Source: Musa acuminata AAA Group
Taxonomy: Eukaryota; Streptophyta; Magnoliopsida; Zingiberales; Musaceae
Assembly: GCF_036884655.1 (NCBI RefSeq)
Contig: NC_088339.1
Location: 27,113,501 to 27,177,500, forward strand
DNA length: 64,000 nt
Direction of reading: 5' to 3'
Shown here: in pieces, positions 1-11,992 of the stretch
Numbering within the stretch: the first letter of the stretch is position 1
Layout: each line of letters begins with the position of its first letter
Translations under genes and position numbers: made by a program
Notes under the pieces: generated by a model
Seen by the model: the letters and a program-made list of their open reading frames with translations, nothing else
The model's database searches: none
Told to the model about the DNA's origin: nothing

Positions 1-156
1 ATGAAGATCCGTGATATCCCTCCTGAAAGGTCTTCTTTTGGCAAGAACGGAATTGGGGTGGCGAATGGGACTCGTAGGTCCCCTGAGAGCCGCACAGATA
101 GGGCTTGGAGGAAGCCGGAGGCAGCTGAGGCTTCTCCTCAGAGGTCTGGCCCTTAA
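1..156 (+). CDS. 3'-terminal coding exon of an unrecognised gene (partial)
   Basis: Frame 1 is open from the window edge to a TAA at 154-156 and encodes 51 residues. The piece is polar and basic, with Arg-Ser-Pro-Glu-Ser and Asp-Arg-Ala-Trp-Arg-Lys stretches and a low-complexity end (SPQRSGP). An AT-rich, 3'-UTR-like stretch follows. The composition suits the disordered C-terminus of an RNA-binding or translation-related protein, but I do not recognise the family. The apparent Met at position 1 need not be a start, because the exon probably begins outside the window. Confidence 0.45.
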   Translation: MKIRDIPPERSSFGKNGIGVANGTRRSPESRTDRAWRKPEAAEASPQRSGP

Positions 157-610
157 TTCTTCTCCTTTCGGTTTGAAGTTAAAACTGTTTTGTTTGTGTG
201 ATATATAAATTTCTGATCATTAGAATCTTGCATGCAGCTCATTTTGCTGTAGTTTACTTACTATCTGATTTGCCTTTGAAACAAGTATAGATGCGAGCAT
301 CATACGGATCTACTACTGTCACATATCATACACTTGCTTTGTGTATCATGTCTTGGTTGTAGGAAGCTAATGGATCAACACTTGCATGCCATTACCATAA
401 TGGCTCATTTATCCATGCTAACTAAACCCTAATTTGGTACTTCATTTAATTTCAACACATTTATCTTTTTCTCTGTAAGCAGTAACAATGTGGAGAATTT
501 GCTAAGAATGCTTGTGGGCTTGTTGTTCACTGTAAATTGACACTTACATGCATATAGTTTCACATGAATGGGTGATTATGATTTGTATGTGTTATGCACC
601 TTTATGTCTG
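157..610. other. AT-rich 3' UTR / intergenic DNA
   Basis: AT-rich sequence after the stop of the partial gene. Nothing else is visible. Confidence 0.4.
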
Positions 611-1141
611 TGTCTTGGGGGTCGGTACAGCTTGTTCTTGTCCTGAAAGTACAAGGTCATTCGAATGAGTGGGAGAGTGACGTCGGATCGGGAGGATGGC
701 TCCGAGGTGAGGTCGAGTTGCGCTCGATCTATGCCGAGATCCTGCACGACAGGTCGGCGTCGGGGGGATTCCCGACTCTCCTTCGATGAAAAAGTTAGTA
801 AGTGGAAAGGTGTGAATGGTCGATCCCCCTATCCCGAGATAGGGGATCAATATTTATACCTATGGGGATGGCTCGGGAGTACGATGGTTGATAATGGCCA
901 TTGGTACCTCACGCGATGCGGTCATGTGGGCAATCGACCCGTACGTCCCATGCGGCGTGGGTCGGTCCGTCCGGAGTCCTATGGTGCGGTATCGACTTGT
1001 ACAGTCCCGTGCGGCACAGAGCCGGTCGGAGGGACGTCACCTGCCAGTTCTGCTTCCTTCCATGTCGATCAGATTTCGGGTCATGTCCCACGTCGATTGC
1101 CAGCTGGCAACTCGAGGTTGATGCTGGAATATTCCCTATCA
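611..1141. mobile_element. GC-rich LTR-like patch (possible solo LTR)
   Basis: A block of about 530 bp is much richer in GC than both flanks. It starts with TGTCTTGGGG and contains a TATA-like TATTTATA near 850, and its reading frames show no known protein. GC-rich islands with an internal TATA in AT-rich plant DNA are often LTRs. I found no convincing target-site duplication and the right edge is uncertain. Confidence 0.3.
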
Positions 1142-3207
1142 ATATGGTATGTTGTTCATGTAGTAAGTAGTTCAGGGGAATTTGTGGTTCCTTCTTTGTT
1201 GCATGAAGTTAAACTAAACTGAACTAGTAAGTCAACCTATATCCAACTGATCTTGTGGGTATCAACACAATCCCCGACGTGTTGAAATCTGTCTTGGCTA
1301 GGATCTTTCACGAGCTCAAGAGAGTTGGCATCATCTTGATAGTCGGTCATGTTTTTTTCTCTCATCTTCATTGGGTCTTCTCAGCCTTGACAATGTCGGT
1401 GATTGGATCTGCATTAGTGATACATTTGGTTCCACTAATGGGTGATTTTCATCTTCGATGGAGACAAGCTTCTCCAAAGCTAATCTAAAAAATAAACTAA
1501 ACTCATTAACTTTATTAATGCATAAAGAAAATAATGGTTCTTGTGTTTGCAAGCTTTTCAGTTGTAGGAGATTTGCTAATTTCATCATCCTACAAATTCC
1601 TATGATTTGATTGAAAAGATGCCTGTAATTCAAGCTTCAAATGAAAGAAAGGTGTACTTAAGTACTTGAGTTCATTGTTTAGTTAACATACTAGTCTTTT
1701 AGTACTATGATTCGATTGTAAAAGTAAAGCATTTTTACATTAGCTTGCATATTATCTAGAACTTACTATCAAAAGAGTGGTGCAAGTATGCTTTTAAAAT
1801 TCTATTTTAAGTATGCACATAATCTAGAAATGGCTGGATTAGGGTCAAATTGATTGACTTTGGTGGATTCAAGTCAGGAGCTTTGTTTGTTCTGGATGAT
1901 TTGAGAATTCTGAACTTAAGCCATGCATGGTTGTTCCAATATATCTCTAATCTCATGCACTCGATGAATAAGCATGGAATTTGATAATCTTACTTGATGT
2001 CCACACGAGCTTTGCTTGACTCTTTAATATAGCTTTGGTTGATTGAAAATTACTCGTTTGTTATGGTTCTGTCATCTTCCTTTTATGTTCAATGGTTCCT
2101 GTTTTGAGGCTCTCTGAAGAACTGCAGGAACTATTAGTCACCTGTTAATGAGCTGAACTTTTTTCCTTTCACTTAGACGCATGTTGTCTAGTCTTGGAGA
2201 GATTTTTTGACAAGGACTAATGGACTAAGAAATTCAAAGAACTTGGTTTTTTTATTGAAGCTCATCCTGAGGATTTTATTTTGTAGCTGCATCATCATGT
2301 GCTTATTCTTGTGGTTCTACTTTTCTATGGTTTTAATGGTGTGTATAGATTGGTGGGAGTGAATGAGCAAAGATTGCAAACTTTTGTAAGTTTATGGAAA
2401 TGCTTTTACTTGTATGCCAAATACACACGACTTGCATGTGCTTATCCACATACTCAGATAACTCTATACATCCACTTTGGGATAGCGGCTTTTTCCTTTG
2501 TGAAATAGCCTTTTCCAAGTGGCTGTTTACTTTGTTGATATCTTACTGTTTCTGGAATTATTCATTACAGGGAAGACAAGGTTGAGAACACAGTTCCTGA
2601 AAACTGAATTTATACAGGCAATGGCCTTAGGAGCAAAAGATTCATCAAACTTATGGGCCATCTTATTTGTTGTCATCGTGAGGGCATTGGTTTCTGGAAT
2701 TCTTCAAAAGTCGACAGTTTTGGTAGACAAGTCAGTTAATTGATTGTTTTGTAGTGGAATGAGAATGGTGCATCTGGATCTCCAGTCATTACTGCATTTT
2801 TCTTGGGTTCTTGGTGCTTGGAGATTTTGTGTCAATTGACAGTCTGAAGATGTCATCTGTGTTGTTTAATTCTGAACTGCCATACAATATTGACATTTGT
2901 GTTGTTTAGGGAAACTTGATGCTACTGGATTCTGTTTCAATTATTGTTTACTTGATGCATCTTATACTGTCATTTATCTGTTGGCTATGACGAGGTAACT
3001 TTGCTAAGCAGGGGCTTCATGCTTGTTATTAATAATTGGATCGTAACAAATACCAACTTGGTATCAAGTCAACAGTAGTCATGGGTTACACAAGGTGAAG
3101 ATGGATATAGTTGATGTTGGTATGGATTTCTGATTCAATGTCTGTAAACAAATTAAAAAGCATTATATAGGGAATCTTTCTCCAAGTTGGATGAGTATTA
3201 CTGTTGT
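1142..3207. other. Intergenic, no gene recognised
   Basis: AT-rich DNA in which all reading frames are short and unlike any family I recognise. Confidence 0.4.
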
Positions 3208-3403
3208 TGAATGACCACCTTGCATAGATATACACTTGGGAGTGGAGGATTGATATGCCTCAATGAGCTGGTCGATATCCTCATTTTTCCTTGCAATTGC
3301 ATCTTTGAATGACCACCTTGCATAGATATACACTTGGGAGTGGAGGATTGATATGCCTCAATGAGCTGGTCGATATCCTCATTTTTCCTTGCAATTGCAT
3401 CTT
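3208..3403. repeat. Perfect 98-bp tandem duplication
   Basis: Positions 3208-3305 and 3306-3403 are identical by eye over 98 bp; each copy begins TGAATGACCACC and ends GCAATTGCATCTT. There is no spacer. The lack of differences implies a recent duplication. Confidence 0.93.
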
Positions 3404-3785
3404 CGGGTGATGCTACGCGACTGAATTCAAGCAGAAACTTGAGGAAAATAAGTATGGAATTTCTCCTGAGAACAGAAAAATTGTAGAGTGAGAATTAGCA
3501 TCTACGCAACTTATGCTATCCAACAAACATGCTTGTTGTTGACATGAAGAAAACAAAGTTGCACAAGTCATCTTTTGTGTGGATATAGTTCAGGAGATGG
3601 ATTGTCAAGGGGCTCCACGATTCGAGTAAATGATTGATGCCTTTCGTGGATTATGTACAACTAATTTGACCGGAATGAGCCCTTTATCTTATGTTTGGTT
3701 TATAATGATCTTAATTGTAATACTTCAAAACTTATTACCTATTCCCTGTGTAATCCATATATAATAGAAAAGACAATGTCCAATC

Positions 3786-3808
3786 CATATATATATATAT
3801 ATATATAT
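3786..3808. repeat. (AT)n microsatellite
   Basis: About 11 AT dinucleotides, just outside the left arm of the foldback element. Confidence 0.9.
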
Positions 3809-4334
3809 GGTTGATGGTGTTTGGACGATATGACCTCTTTTCTAATAAAATTTAGTTTAGACTCATATGCAAAAGAAGTTTCGAGTCGATTTTCGGTGTT
3901 AACTTGTAAAAAAATTGAGTTATGAGTTTTGGACGTGATCCCTTTTATGCTTAAGTTGCTAAGTTATTATCGATAAATAGTGATCGATTTGGATGGTTGT
4001 AGTCTAGTGAGCCTTTTATAATTAGTCTAGTTGGAAGGAATATTTCTTGGTGTGGACAGAATATTCCAATGACATTTTATATCGGGTTGATGTCCATGTG
4101 GTTTGATTGTTAATTAGGGCTATGGTCTCCTCATGTGGACTACATTGTCATGTGTCGAGTCTTGATTAAGATGAATATTTTTTTAATCATTTGTCTACCC
4201 CTTTCCCCTCTTGAGGTGCATTTCGGAAGTTATCTGCAAGCACATATTGACACGATATGTTGGTTGTCAACTCTTTTGCTTGGGAATTGCAATTGCCCTA
4301 TTAGATATATCAACAAGTTTTACTAGGCAACTCA

Positions 4335-4600
4335 TCAGATAGCTTCCAACGTTTGTCCCAAGGGAGTGCATTGGACAACTTCTGATGTTTAACTCGAGAA
4401 GGACGCATCACACAACCTCTAAGACTTAGCTCAAGAAGGATGTATTAGACCATATTTGATGCTTAGGCCAAAGAGGGTGCATTAGGTAAGCTTGAGGAAA
4501 GGTACATTGGGCGTATTTTGATACTTAGCCTGAGATGGACACATCAAGCACAATTTGATACTTAGCTATAGAAGGAGACATCAACCTGGAGTATCGGACA
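4335..4600 (+). repeat. Degenerate ~37-bp tandem array, forward block
   Basis: About seven diverged units have the pattern GATGCTTAGCTC-GAGAAGGA-GCATTAG-ACAA, for example near 4382, 4418, 4455, 4518 and 4555. The array sits on the inner side of the left arm. Confidence 0.6.
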
Positions 4601-4849
4601 TATAGGCATTTCAAATACTCTAGGGTCAAGGCAGAATCATGATCATATAACCCTTGTATTCAATGAATATCTCTTAGTATCTTCGGATCTATCATTATCG
4701 GTCTTTTGAGGAGGAGGAAGTCAGGACCCCTCCTAACCGGACAAAACTTTAACTCCCCTAGCCACTAATTGGATGAGAGATTGGGACTCTCATGAGAAGG
4801 AGGAAGATATCTTCTTGACATGAGATTGTAATTTCCTAAGCACTTAATG

Positions 4850-5235
4850 TCACCTGATGCATCCTTGAGTTGAGCATCAAAAAGTGTACCAGATGTACCC
4901 TCCTCAAGTTGAGCATCAAAATATGCATGATGGGTCCTTCTTGTGCTAAATATCAAAGCTTGATCGATGCAACAAATGTGTTTTTCTTGAGCTAAATAAC
5001 ATAGGTTACCAGATATACCCTTCTTAGGCTAAGCATAAACTATTGTTCTTTTCAAATTCAACATTAAAAGTTACTAGATACATCAATTTTAGGTTAAGTA
5101 TTGAAAGTTGTTTGATAAACCCTCCTTAGGTTAAGCATCTAATATTACCTGATGTATCCTCCTCAGGTTAAGTATAAGAGGTTGTTCAATTCACTCTATC
5201 GGGCTGAGCATCGGAAGTCACCTAATGAGCTACCT
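4850..5235 (-). repeat. Degenerate ~37-bp tandem array, inverted block
   Basis: About ten diverged units read in the opposite sense to the 4335-4600 block, with the pattern ACCTGATG-ATCCTCCTCAGGTTAAGCATCAA, for example near 4852, 4888, 5015, 5108 and 5146. With the forward block they form a large nested inverted structure. Confidence 0.6.
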
Positions 5236-5755
5236 AGCGAGACATTGACCTACTTGATGGGCCGATCAAAACTTCTAAGCAAAGAAGCTAACGACCAACA
5301 TGCCAAATCGATATATGGCTATATTTTCAGAACTCTGTAAGAGAATTCTTGAAACGCACCTATGAGGAAGGAGACAAATGATGAAAAAATATTCACTCCA
5401 ATTGGGACTTGACATGTGGCAACCCAATCGATATGAGAAGATCAAGACTCTAGTCAACAACCAAGCCACATAAGCATTGACCCAATATAAAATATCTTTA
5501 GAATATTTAGGTCATACCATTGAATATTCCTTCCAATTAAACCAATCATAAAAGACCTACTAGATTATAATAATCGAGATCAGTTATTATTTATTCATAA
5601 TATTTATTTTATTTTATTATTAATTTAAATATCGGAGGGATCATATTAAACTTCCATCGGACCATGATATTTGTACATGTTGATACCTTATTGAGCACTT
5701 AAGGTCCTTCCAAATATATCTTGAAAACTTAAAATGCACATGGTCCAAGCCAAAT

Positions 5756-8340
5756 CGGGCTAAACCCTAAACCGATATAAATCATTCGCCAAAATCAACT
5801 ATTCTCTAAAAGAGATTGGAAGGAAAACTCGGGTAGTTGTATACACTATGCATGACAAGCTTGTGTGGTGGTTCGAGTGGCAAAAGTAACATGGCACATG
5901 TGGGCCTCTTGTCTGTCGAAGGGTCACGCACGTGTAGTTAGGAGACGCAAAAAGAAACATGACTTATCTCCAACCCACATACCACATGGATAAGCACCAA
6001 GCTCAAGCTCTATACTCCACACAGCAAATAGACCACCGTCACCGCCTCATCCAAGCGCGTCGGCGTCGTGGCGGTGGCCCTCGGCCGGTGCCATCCCGCC
6101 CTGGCGGTATGTTGGACACCACATTAATTGGAAGTGGACACGAGGGGTGTTCGACGCTTTGTCTCACACACCTGCCCGTGGCCTGTCGGACTCTCCTCGA
6201 CAAGGTCCCGCCACTGGGATTCGCATCTCCGGTAGGTCGGCAGTCTCTTGCCTTAGCCGAACCCCATCCACCGCGTGGAGTATAGATATTGCTTACTCAT
6301 GTACAGGCACTCATGCAGAAATCTGGTTGCTACTGGCTCCTAGTCACGGTAGTCCCAAAGGAAGTGGTCAGATCAGCAGGTACATTGTCAACCGTAAAGA
6401 AAAGTATTGCGGCCTTGCATTCTACCCATGCAATCTACAGGTGATGCAACTGCACCTGATCTTGTAGGAAATGTAATTAGAACGTTCATGTTTGTGACTG
6501 CTCATATGAACAGCTTTTCTTGCCCATCTTATTTGACCATGCTCATCAGCTTTTGATAAATGACTTTGTTTTCCGTTTGTATATCCTTTTGATAAGTCAT
6601 GGATCGAGCTACCAATAAGTTGATAAGTATTCCTCCGCAAGTAGTCGAATTGGTTTTGCCAATGTTGAAATTAATGCTGATAAGGAGCTGACAAACTATT
6701 TTGTCCATTGGATTCACAGAAATTAGAGAGGTGTTGTCTTTCTTGTAGACTGGTCAGATGAAGACATCGTTCTACTTTTTGCTACGGTACAAAGAATACT
6801 GAATGTTTCAAACCTTGAATCCTTTTCAGCTCAACTTCATGAGATGGCTATGGCCTCTGAAGATGTTGCTGAACCTGGTGAGTTGCCAACTGTGCTTTGA
6901 GGTCTAGAAGTAGCAAAGATATTATCTGCAGAGACAAATATGATCGTGAATTCTAGAGTGATGCAGTAGACCATGCTGCTGCCATTTCACAAGGTCATAT
7001 AATAAACTGCATCTTAGAGCTTAATGTTGCAGAGAAGGACATTTGACTGCAGCCTTACCTATACATCTAGAGAAAAAGATAACAACGCCTAGACGAGAAA
7101 AGAGAGAGATGTATACTGGTGTTTGTTTTCTTATGTGACTTTGGAGGGCCAATTTGGTGTCCGGTTAAAATGTCTTCGGTAGTGTGGAAAATTGAAGTGG
7201 CAGGAGGCTATATAAAGGTTTCTATCTCAGTTTGCGTCCCTGACCTGCCTTCTTCAACTGAGTTCAAGCTCAAGATGCATGAACAAACTCAAGCAGCCTA
7301 CACTGACAACAGTCAGTATCTGAGTTACTGTAGATGTAAGAAAGGACACACCCCCAAGAAAACTGGAAAAGAGTCTTTGGAAGGATCAAATGCTTGCTCA
7401 AAAGGATTCCAAACTGGAAGTGTCTGTACTAACAGGAACGTTGAGTAGGTGAGAAGGGAAAAGACTATTGAGGAGGGGCATAGGCGTGTTCAGTCTCATA
7501 AGATGGTCCCTGCAAGAGATTGTGTTCTTTTGTCAGGAGGAAACATAGGATGCTTCTCAGCAGGATTCGGATCAATATTATCTATACCGACACGATTTAA
7601 GTGGATTTGACTTTTATGAAAAGCCTAATGACTTTATTGTGTCTAGAATTTATAGAACATGGCACGATTGCATTTGACCCACCAAATTGCAAGTGTTTTT
7701 CTCATGTCACGGCTGAATGGACTCTCATTGGCAGACTTTTGCACCTGACCCAAACCCAAGAGTCAAATCTCTTTCATCTGGTGATCTCTGATTGGCGCAC
7801 CTTCCGGTCGTCGCGAAACATGGAGATTGCTTCCGCGGGCAAGATTGACATGTTGAACGCCGTCTCCGTTCGTAACCTAGGAAGTATTCTTGGTCACCAT
7901 AGTTTTGGAGGTGTTAGTCGCAGGTGTTCGACGAAAAAGATCCATCGACGTGGAATTCCATCTTCTCGTTAGTGGTTTTTCTTATCCACATCGGATGATG
8001 AAGAACAACGAAGCTTCGAAGAAGCTCGTCTTGGTTCATCGTATCTAACAACTCTTAGAACTTTGAATTGTCTTCTATTATCACAATATATTAATTACGC
8101 ATACTTCTTTCAATTTTGACTGCTCGAATTCACGCTTGACTCATTTATCTTTTACCCATCAAGAGGTCTTCGATCTTTGAGCCCACACCGCCTTTGTCTT
8201 GGAACTCTACTCCGTTCGCCGACTCCAATTGCACCGTCATGTTTCATAGCTGCGGTCGCAGACAAAACCATGAGTTCATGTGTCTCCTTGCCTTGATGCT
8301 ACCAACCGTTGTGGGCCCCGCTGCCACTCCCGACCTTTTC
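5756..8340. other. Intergenic, with possible decayed coding fragments
   Basis: No intact gene is recognised. A GC-rich patch lies at about 6040-6290. The plus strand at about 6600-6900 has codon-like stretches interrupted by stops, which may be a decayed gene or exons I cannot place. A 123-codon frame at 7601-7972 has no recognised domain and I do not call it a gene. Confidence 0.35.
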
Positions 8341-8342
8341 TC

Positions 8343-8350
8343 TATATATA
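8343..8350 (+). promoter_or_regulatory. TATA box of the thaumatin-like gene
   Basis: TATATATA lies 108 bp upstream of the ATG at 8458, leaving room for a 5' UTR of roughly 75-85 nt. Confidence 0.6.
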
Positions 8351-8457
8351 TCGTACATCCCCCTGCCTGCAGAACTCCCCCCACTCCGGAGCCTGATATC
8401 TTCTCACTCCAAACGGTCCTGTCCCTTCCGAGGGTGTGAGGAGAATACACAGGCGAA

Positions 8458-9615
8458 ATGGCGAGACTTGTGTTCGTTCTCTCGTTCCTTCTCTTCTTGC
8501 TGTCAGGTGACTCTCTCTTCATCTCTGTTGTTGTGCTCTGCTTTCTGTGTCTGTAACATTTGTGCTCTGTTTTTATGGTGCTAATTTGTTTCCCCTGTCG
8601 TGAATTCTATTGTGATAAGTGACATTCTGTGCTCTGCTTGCAGGGGCTATGGCTGCAACCTTCACCTTGACAAACAACTGCGAGTACACCGTATGGCCGG
8701 GCGTGCTTTCGAGCGCTGGCACGGCCCCGCTGTCCATAACGGGATTCGCGTTGCAGCAGGGCGAGTCCCGCAGCCTCGACGTGCCCGCTGCGTGGTCCGG
8801 CCGCTTCTGGGGCCGCACCCTCTGCGCCGCCGACGCCAGCGGCAAGTTCAGCTGCGGCACCGGCGACTGCGGGTCCGGCGCGGTGGAGTGCTCCGGCAGT
8901 GGTGCTGCCCCCCCCGCCACCCTCGCGGAGTTCACGCTCGACGGCAGCGGTGGGATGGACTTCTACGACGTCAGCCTCGTGGACGGATACAACCTGCCGA
9001 TGCTGGTGGTGCCGCAGGGCGGCTCCGGCGGTGCCTGCAGCTCCACGGGCTGCCTGGTGGACCTTAATGGGGTCTGCCCGTCGGACCTCAAGGTGGTGCT
9101 CCCGACCTCCGAAGGGGGCAGCGAAAGCGTGGCGTGCCGGAGCGCGTGCGAGACCTTCGGGTCGCCGCAGTACTGCTGCAGTGGCGACTACGGGAACCCC
9201 AACACCTGCAAGCCGTCTTCCTACTCCCAGTTCTTCAAGAACGCGTGCCCCCGGGCGTACAGCTACGCCTATGACGACGCCACTTCCACTTTTACCTGCG
9301 CCTCCGCCAACTACCTCATCACCTTCTGCCCGAGCACCACGAGGTAGCTTAACCGTCTCTTCTCCCCTCATTCGCTCAACTACAGTCTGTTGCTGGCTTC
9401 AACGTCTCAGATGTTTCATCATTGTAATTTACAGCCAGAAATCGTCGGACTCGAATCCGGAGGCGGCAGGCATTCCGTCGAGCAACAACAGTACCATGAT
9501 CTACAGCAGCGAGGAAGTCAGCCACGCCACGCCCAAGGTGCCGCGCGTGGCCGCAGCCCTGCAGCTGGCCGTCGCCCTCGCCCTCGCCGTTGTCGCCTTG
9601 TGTCTCGGCTTTTAG
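8458..9615 (+). CDS. Thaumatin-like protein (PR-5 family), GPI-anchored form
   Basis: The exons are 8458-8506, 8644-9343 and 9435-9615, giving 309 aa. Residues 1-20 form a signal peptide (hydrophobic, ending in AMA). The thaumatin domain follows (about 21-245) with all 16 conserved cysteines, a WSGRFWGRT segment and the acidic-cleft residues in AEFTLDG and MDFYDVSLVDGYN. Exon 3 adds a Ser/Asn-rich linker and a hydrophobic C-terminal tail ending ALCLGF, the pattern of a GPI-attachment signal, so the protein should act at the outer face of the plasma membrane or in the wall. PR-5 proteins are linked to defence and glucan binding. Intron 1 splits the signal peptide in phase 1. If intron 2 is retained, a TAG at 9345-9347 ends the protein as PSTTR, a secreted form without the anchor. 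Codon use is strongly GC-rich. Confidence 0.93.
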
Positions 9616-11860
9616 CGCGGCGGCCGCGCCGAGGCCACTGGCGGGCCCAGGGTTCACATGCCCTCTGCCACTTCTGGGACGCCTACGACTGCCACCAATC
9701 ACATTGTAACGTAACCAGAGCGAGAAGGAGAGGGAGAGACGTTACCGGTGGGGACACCAAGCTGCCATCCATCTCCCATCGCTCAGTTCCCTCGTCCTCT
9801 CCAACGCTCATATAAGATCATGAACAATACAGGATCTCGCCTCATCTTGCTTGCCGCGTGATTGGAGTCGGCGATGAAGACCGGCTCTATCTTTACGCGA
9901 GTCTTGAAGCTGACGTGCGTCGGAGCTGCTACTGGTTGCCTTCTAATCATCTTCTCAGCGGTTGGGTCATTCTTTGATCTCTCTTGTTAGCTTTTGGGTT
10001 ATATTTTGGTTTATTTGAGTCGCTTTCCGGGATGGATGGGGACATTATCCTTACGGTAGGAATTATATGTTTTTCTTTCTTTGTTGCTAAGAACCATTAA
10101 AATATATTATTTATTAAGACGTTCACAGGTATCTCTCCTAAAATATAGCAGGAATGATCGATGACATTATCTATCTTGTCTTATGCACTCGAGTCACAAA
10201 CATTTCACCTGAAGTCCTCAGTCCTGCTTCAACAGATGCTCATGTTCATCTAACTGATCTATTAACTTTGCTGTGTGTGAATCACTAATATAAAAATCTA
10301 AAATCTAAAATATTTAAATATTTAAATATTTAAATATGAATTAATAATAAATATATTCATCAGACTGATGATTCTTAATCCAAGTATTTGTCCACGAGAG
10401 ACTAGATCTCGAATGTTCCACTTGTATTCTAAATTTAATATTGTTCCATATGAAAAAGATAAAATTACATCCTCTCAAATGCTTCAATTCCTTTATCTGT
10501 CTTCAAACATGTCTTCATCTCCTTCAATCGGATCAGCATAAGTAACCTAAGATTATTGGGTCAATTGGTCAAGGCCAGTAGTGTCGTGGCGTAAATTATT
10601 CATGCCTCTTCCCTCCCAAGCCGATACGACCAGTGAAACGTTCCGACAGCTTACATCATGGTCGAATGACGGTGGAGATCCGAGGCTAATAGCAGCAGAA
10701 CGCTGTAGATAAGTTGGTGGCGGCTGCGGCCGAGTAGTATTCGTAAGCTTACTGTAACTCTTTGGATTGAAAGGGATGGCATGCCGACTAGGTCCACTAT
10801 CACATTTGAAGAAAGCGTCGTTGAAAGGAAGGAAAGCACAGCGACTGTTCTTGGTGCAATGAAGATAAGTGGCCACCTACCTCCCAATACTCCCCCTTGT
10901 CGGCTCAACTTCCATGCACCTCGTTGAAGTCAAGTGTGATGTGTGGAAAGCTCTCTTTCTTTTCTTTCTTTCCATGTCTCGTCTACCTGTAATCCTTATC
11001 CAGGAAGAGACTGAACCCAAGGTGCATGATGAAATGCTGCAAAAAAGGACCGCGGCGGAATAGGGAGATGGTTTTCATACGAGGACGATGCTGCATGGCG
11101 CACGGTGGGCAGGAATCGACGAAATGGAATCTCCTGTCATCCCGGCAGCTTTACACCGTATCCATGACGAGCCCACGTCGAACATGGCGACTCGAGGGAT
11201 CAAACACATATGCATGCGCGAGTGATGTTTAAAGTTGATGTGACACAGTACGTACCTTTGATTCGCTATGGTGCGATGCCAATCACACGTTCATTGCTAA
11301 TTAACTAATGATGGCGCTTGATGAGATGTGACTAGCGATGGCAAGCGAGCTACAGTTCTTTCGATTACACACGTCTAGGTTGGGTGTTGATAGAAGAATG
11401 AGTAATTGAATGATTAGCCATATTAAAATCGACAAGCTGAATGGCAGATCTGTAGACTGGTAGTGGAATTTGCTAATATTCGTGTCGATTACTTTCTTGT
11501 TGGGGCTTCAGAGAAATAATGTGCTGATGGAGTTGGAGTTCACTAAGACTGTGCGGGCCAGGCTAAATGACGGCCCACCCATGACGGCCCATTTACTTCT
11601 CGAAGGTCATTTACTTCTCGAAGGTTCGAGAGAAGTTTATTACATAATGGGGGTTTTCGGATTTGGAAATAACTAATTTGCCCCATCAATCAGATGGGTT
11701 TACTAATCTTGATGGGTTTAATCAGAGATAAAATATTTTATTCAAATATTATTCGGTAATTATACAAATGATTAAAAATAGGATACTACATGATAAAAAT
11801 ATAAAAATAAGTAAAAAAATCAAATTTAAACACAATACTATAATGCATACTATAATGCGT
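9616..11860. other. Intergenic, no gene recognised
   Basis: The first few hundred bases are probably the 3' UTR of the thaumatin-like gene. The rest has short frames only. Minor repeats are ATTTAAAT-type units near 10306-10335 and a doubled TTTACTTCTCGAAGG near 11590-11623. Confidence 0.4.
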
Positions 11861-11875
11861 TGGGCCTTAGCCCAC
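11861..11875 (+). promoter_or_regulatory. Paired TGGGCC / AGCCCA motifs upstream of RPN10
   Basis: TGGGCC (11861-11866) and AGCCCA (11869-11874) form a small palindrome 118-132 bp before the RPN10 ATG. TGGGCC/GGCCCA are site II elements bound by TCP factors, common near starts of plant housekeeping and proteasome genes. The assignment to RPN10 is inference from position. Confidence 0.45.
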
Positions 11876-11992
11876 GTATTGGCCTCCATCGACAAGTTTA
11901 ACTCCGAACAGAGTTCTCCATCTAAGCACCCCTCTGTGGCTTCCAAATTTCTGCTCCCATTGCCATCTCGCACTGCATCGCATCGCAGCGCC

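Larger units (their letters stand above)
3815..5755. mobile_element. Foldback element with long diverged terminal inverted repeats
   Basis: The left arm (about 3815-4300) matches the reverse complement of the right arm (about 5270-5755). Shared landmarks in the same order are a GATCCC block, CTAGT followed by CTTTTAT, AGTTGGAAGGAATATT against AATTGGAAGGAATATT, and ATTTTATAT followed by GGGT. The arms are diverged but collinear over some 300 bp or more. Between them lie degenerate repeats of about 37 bp, themselves in opposite orientation on the two sides. No transposase is visible, so it would be non-autonomous. The long arms suit a Mutator-like or foldback element, but I could not fix a target-site duplication or exact ends. 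Confidence 0.6.

Noticed and set aside
8607..9371. 254-codon minus-strand frame opposite the thaumatin-like gene
   Set aside because: It is the antisense shadow of a GC-rich real exon; its Ala/Gly/Arg-rich protein has no domain.
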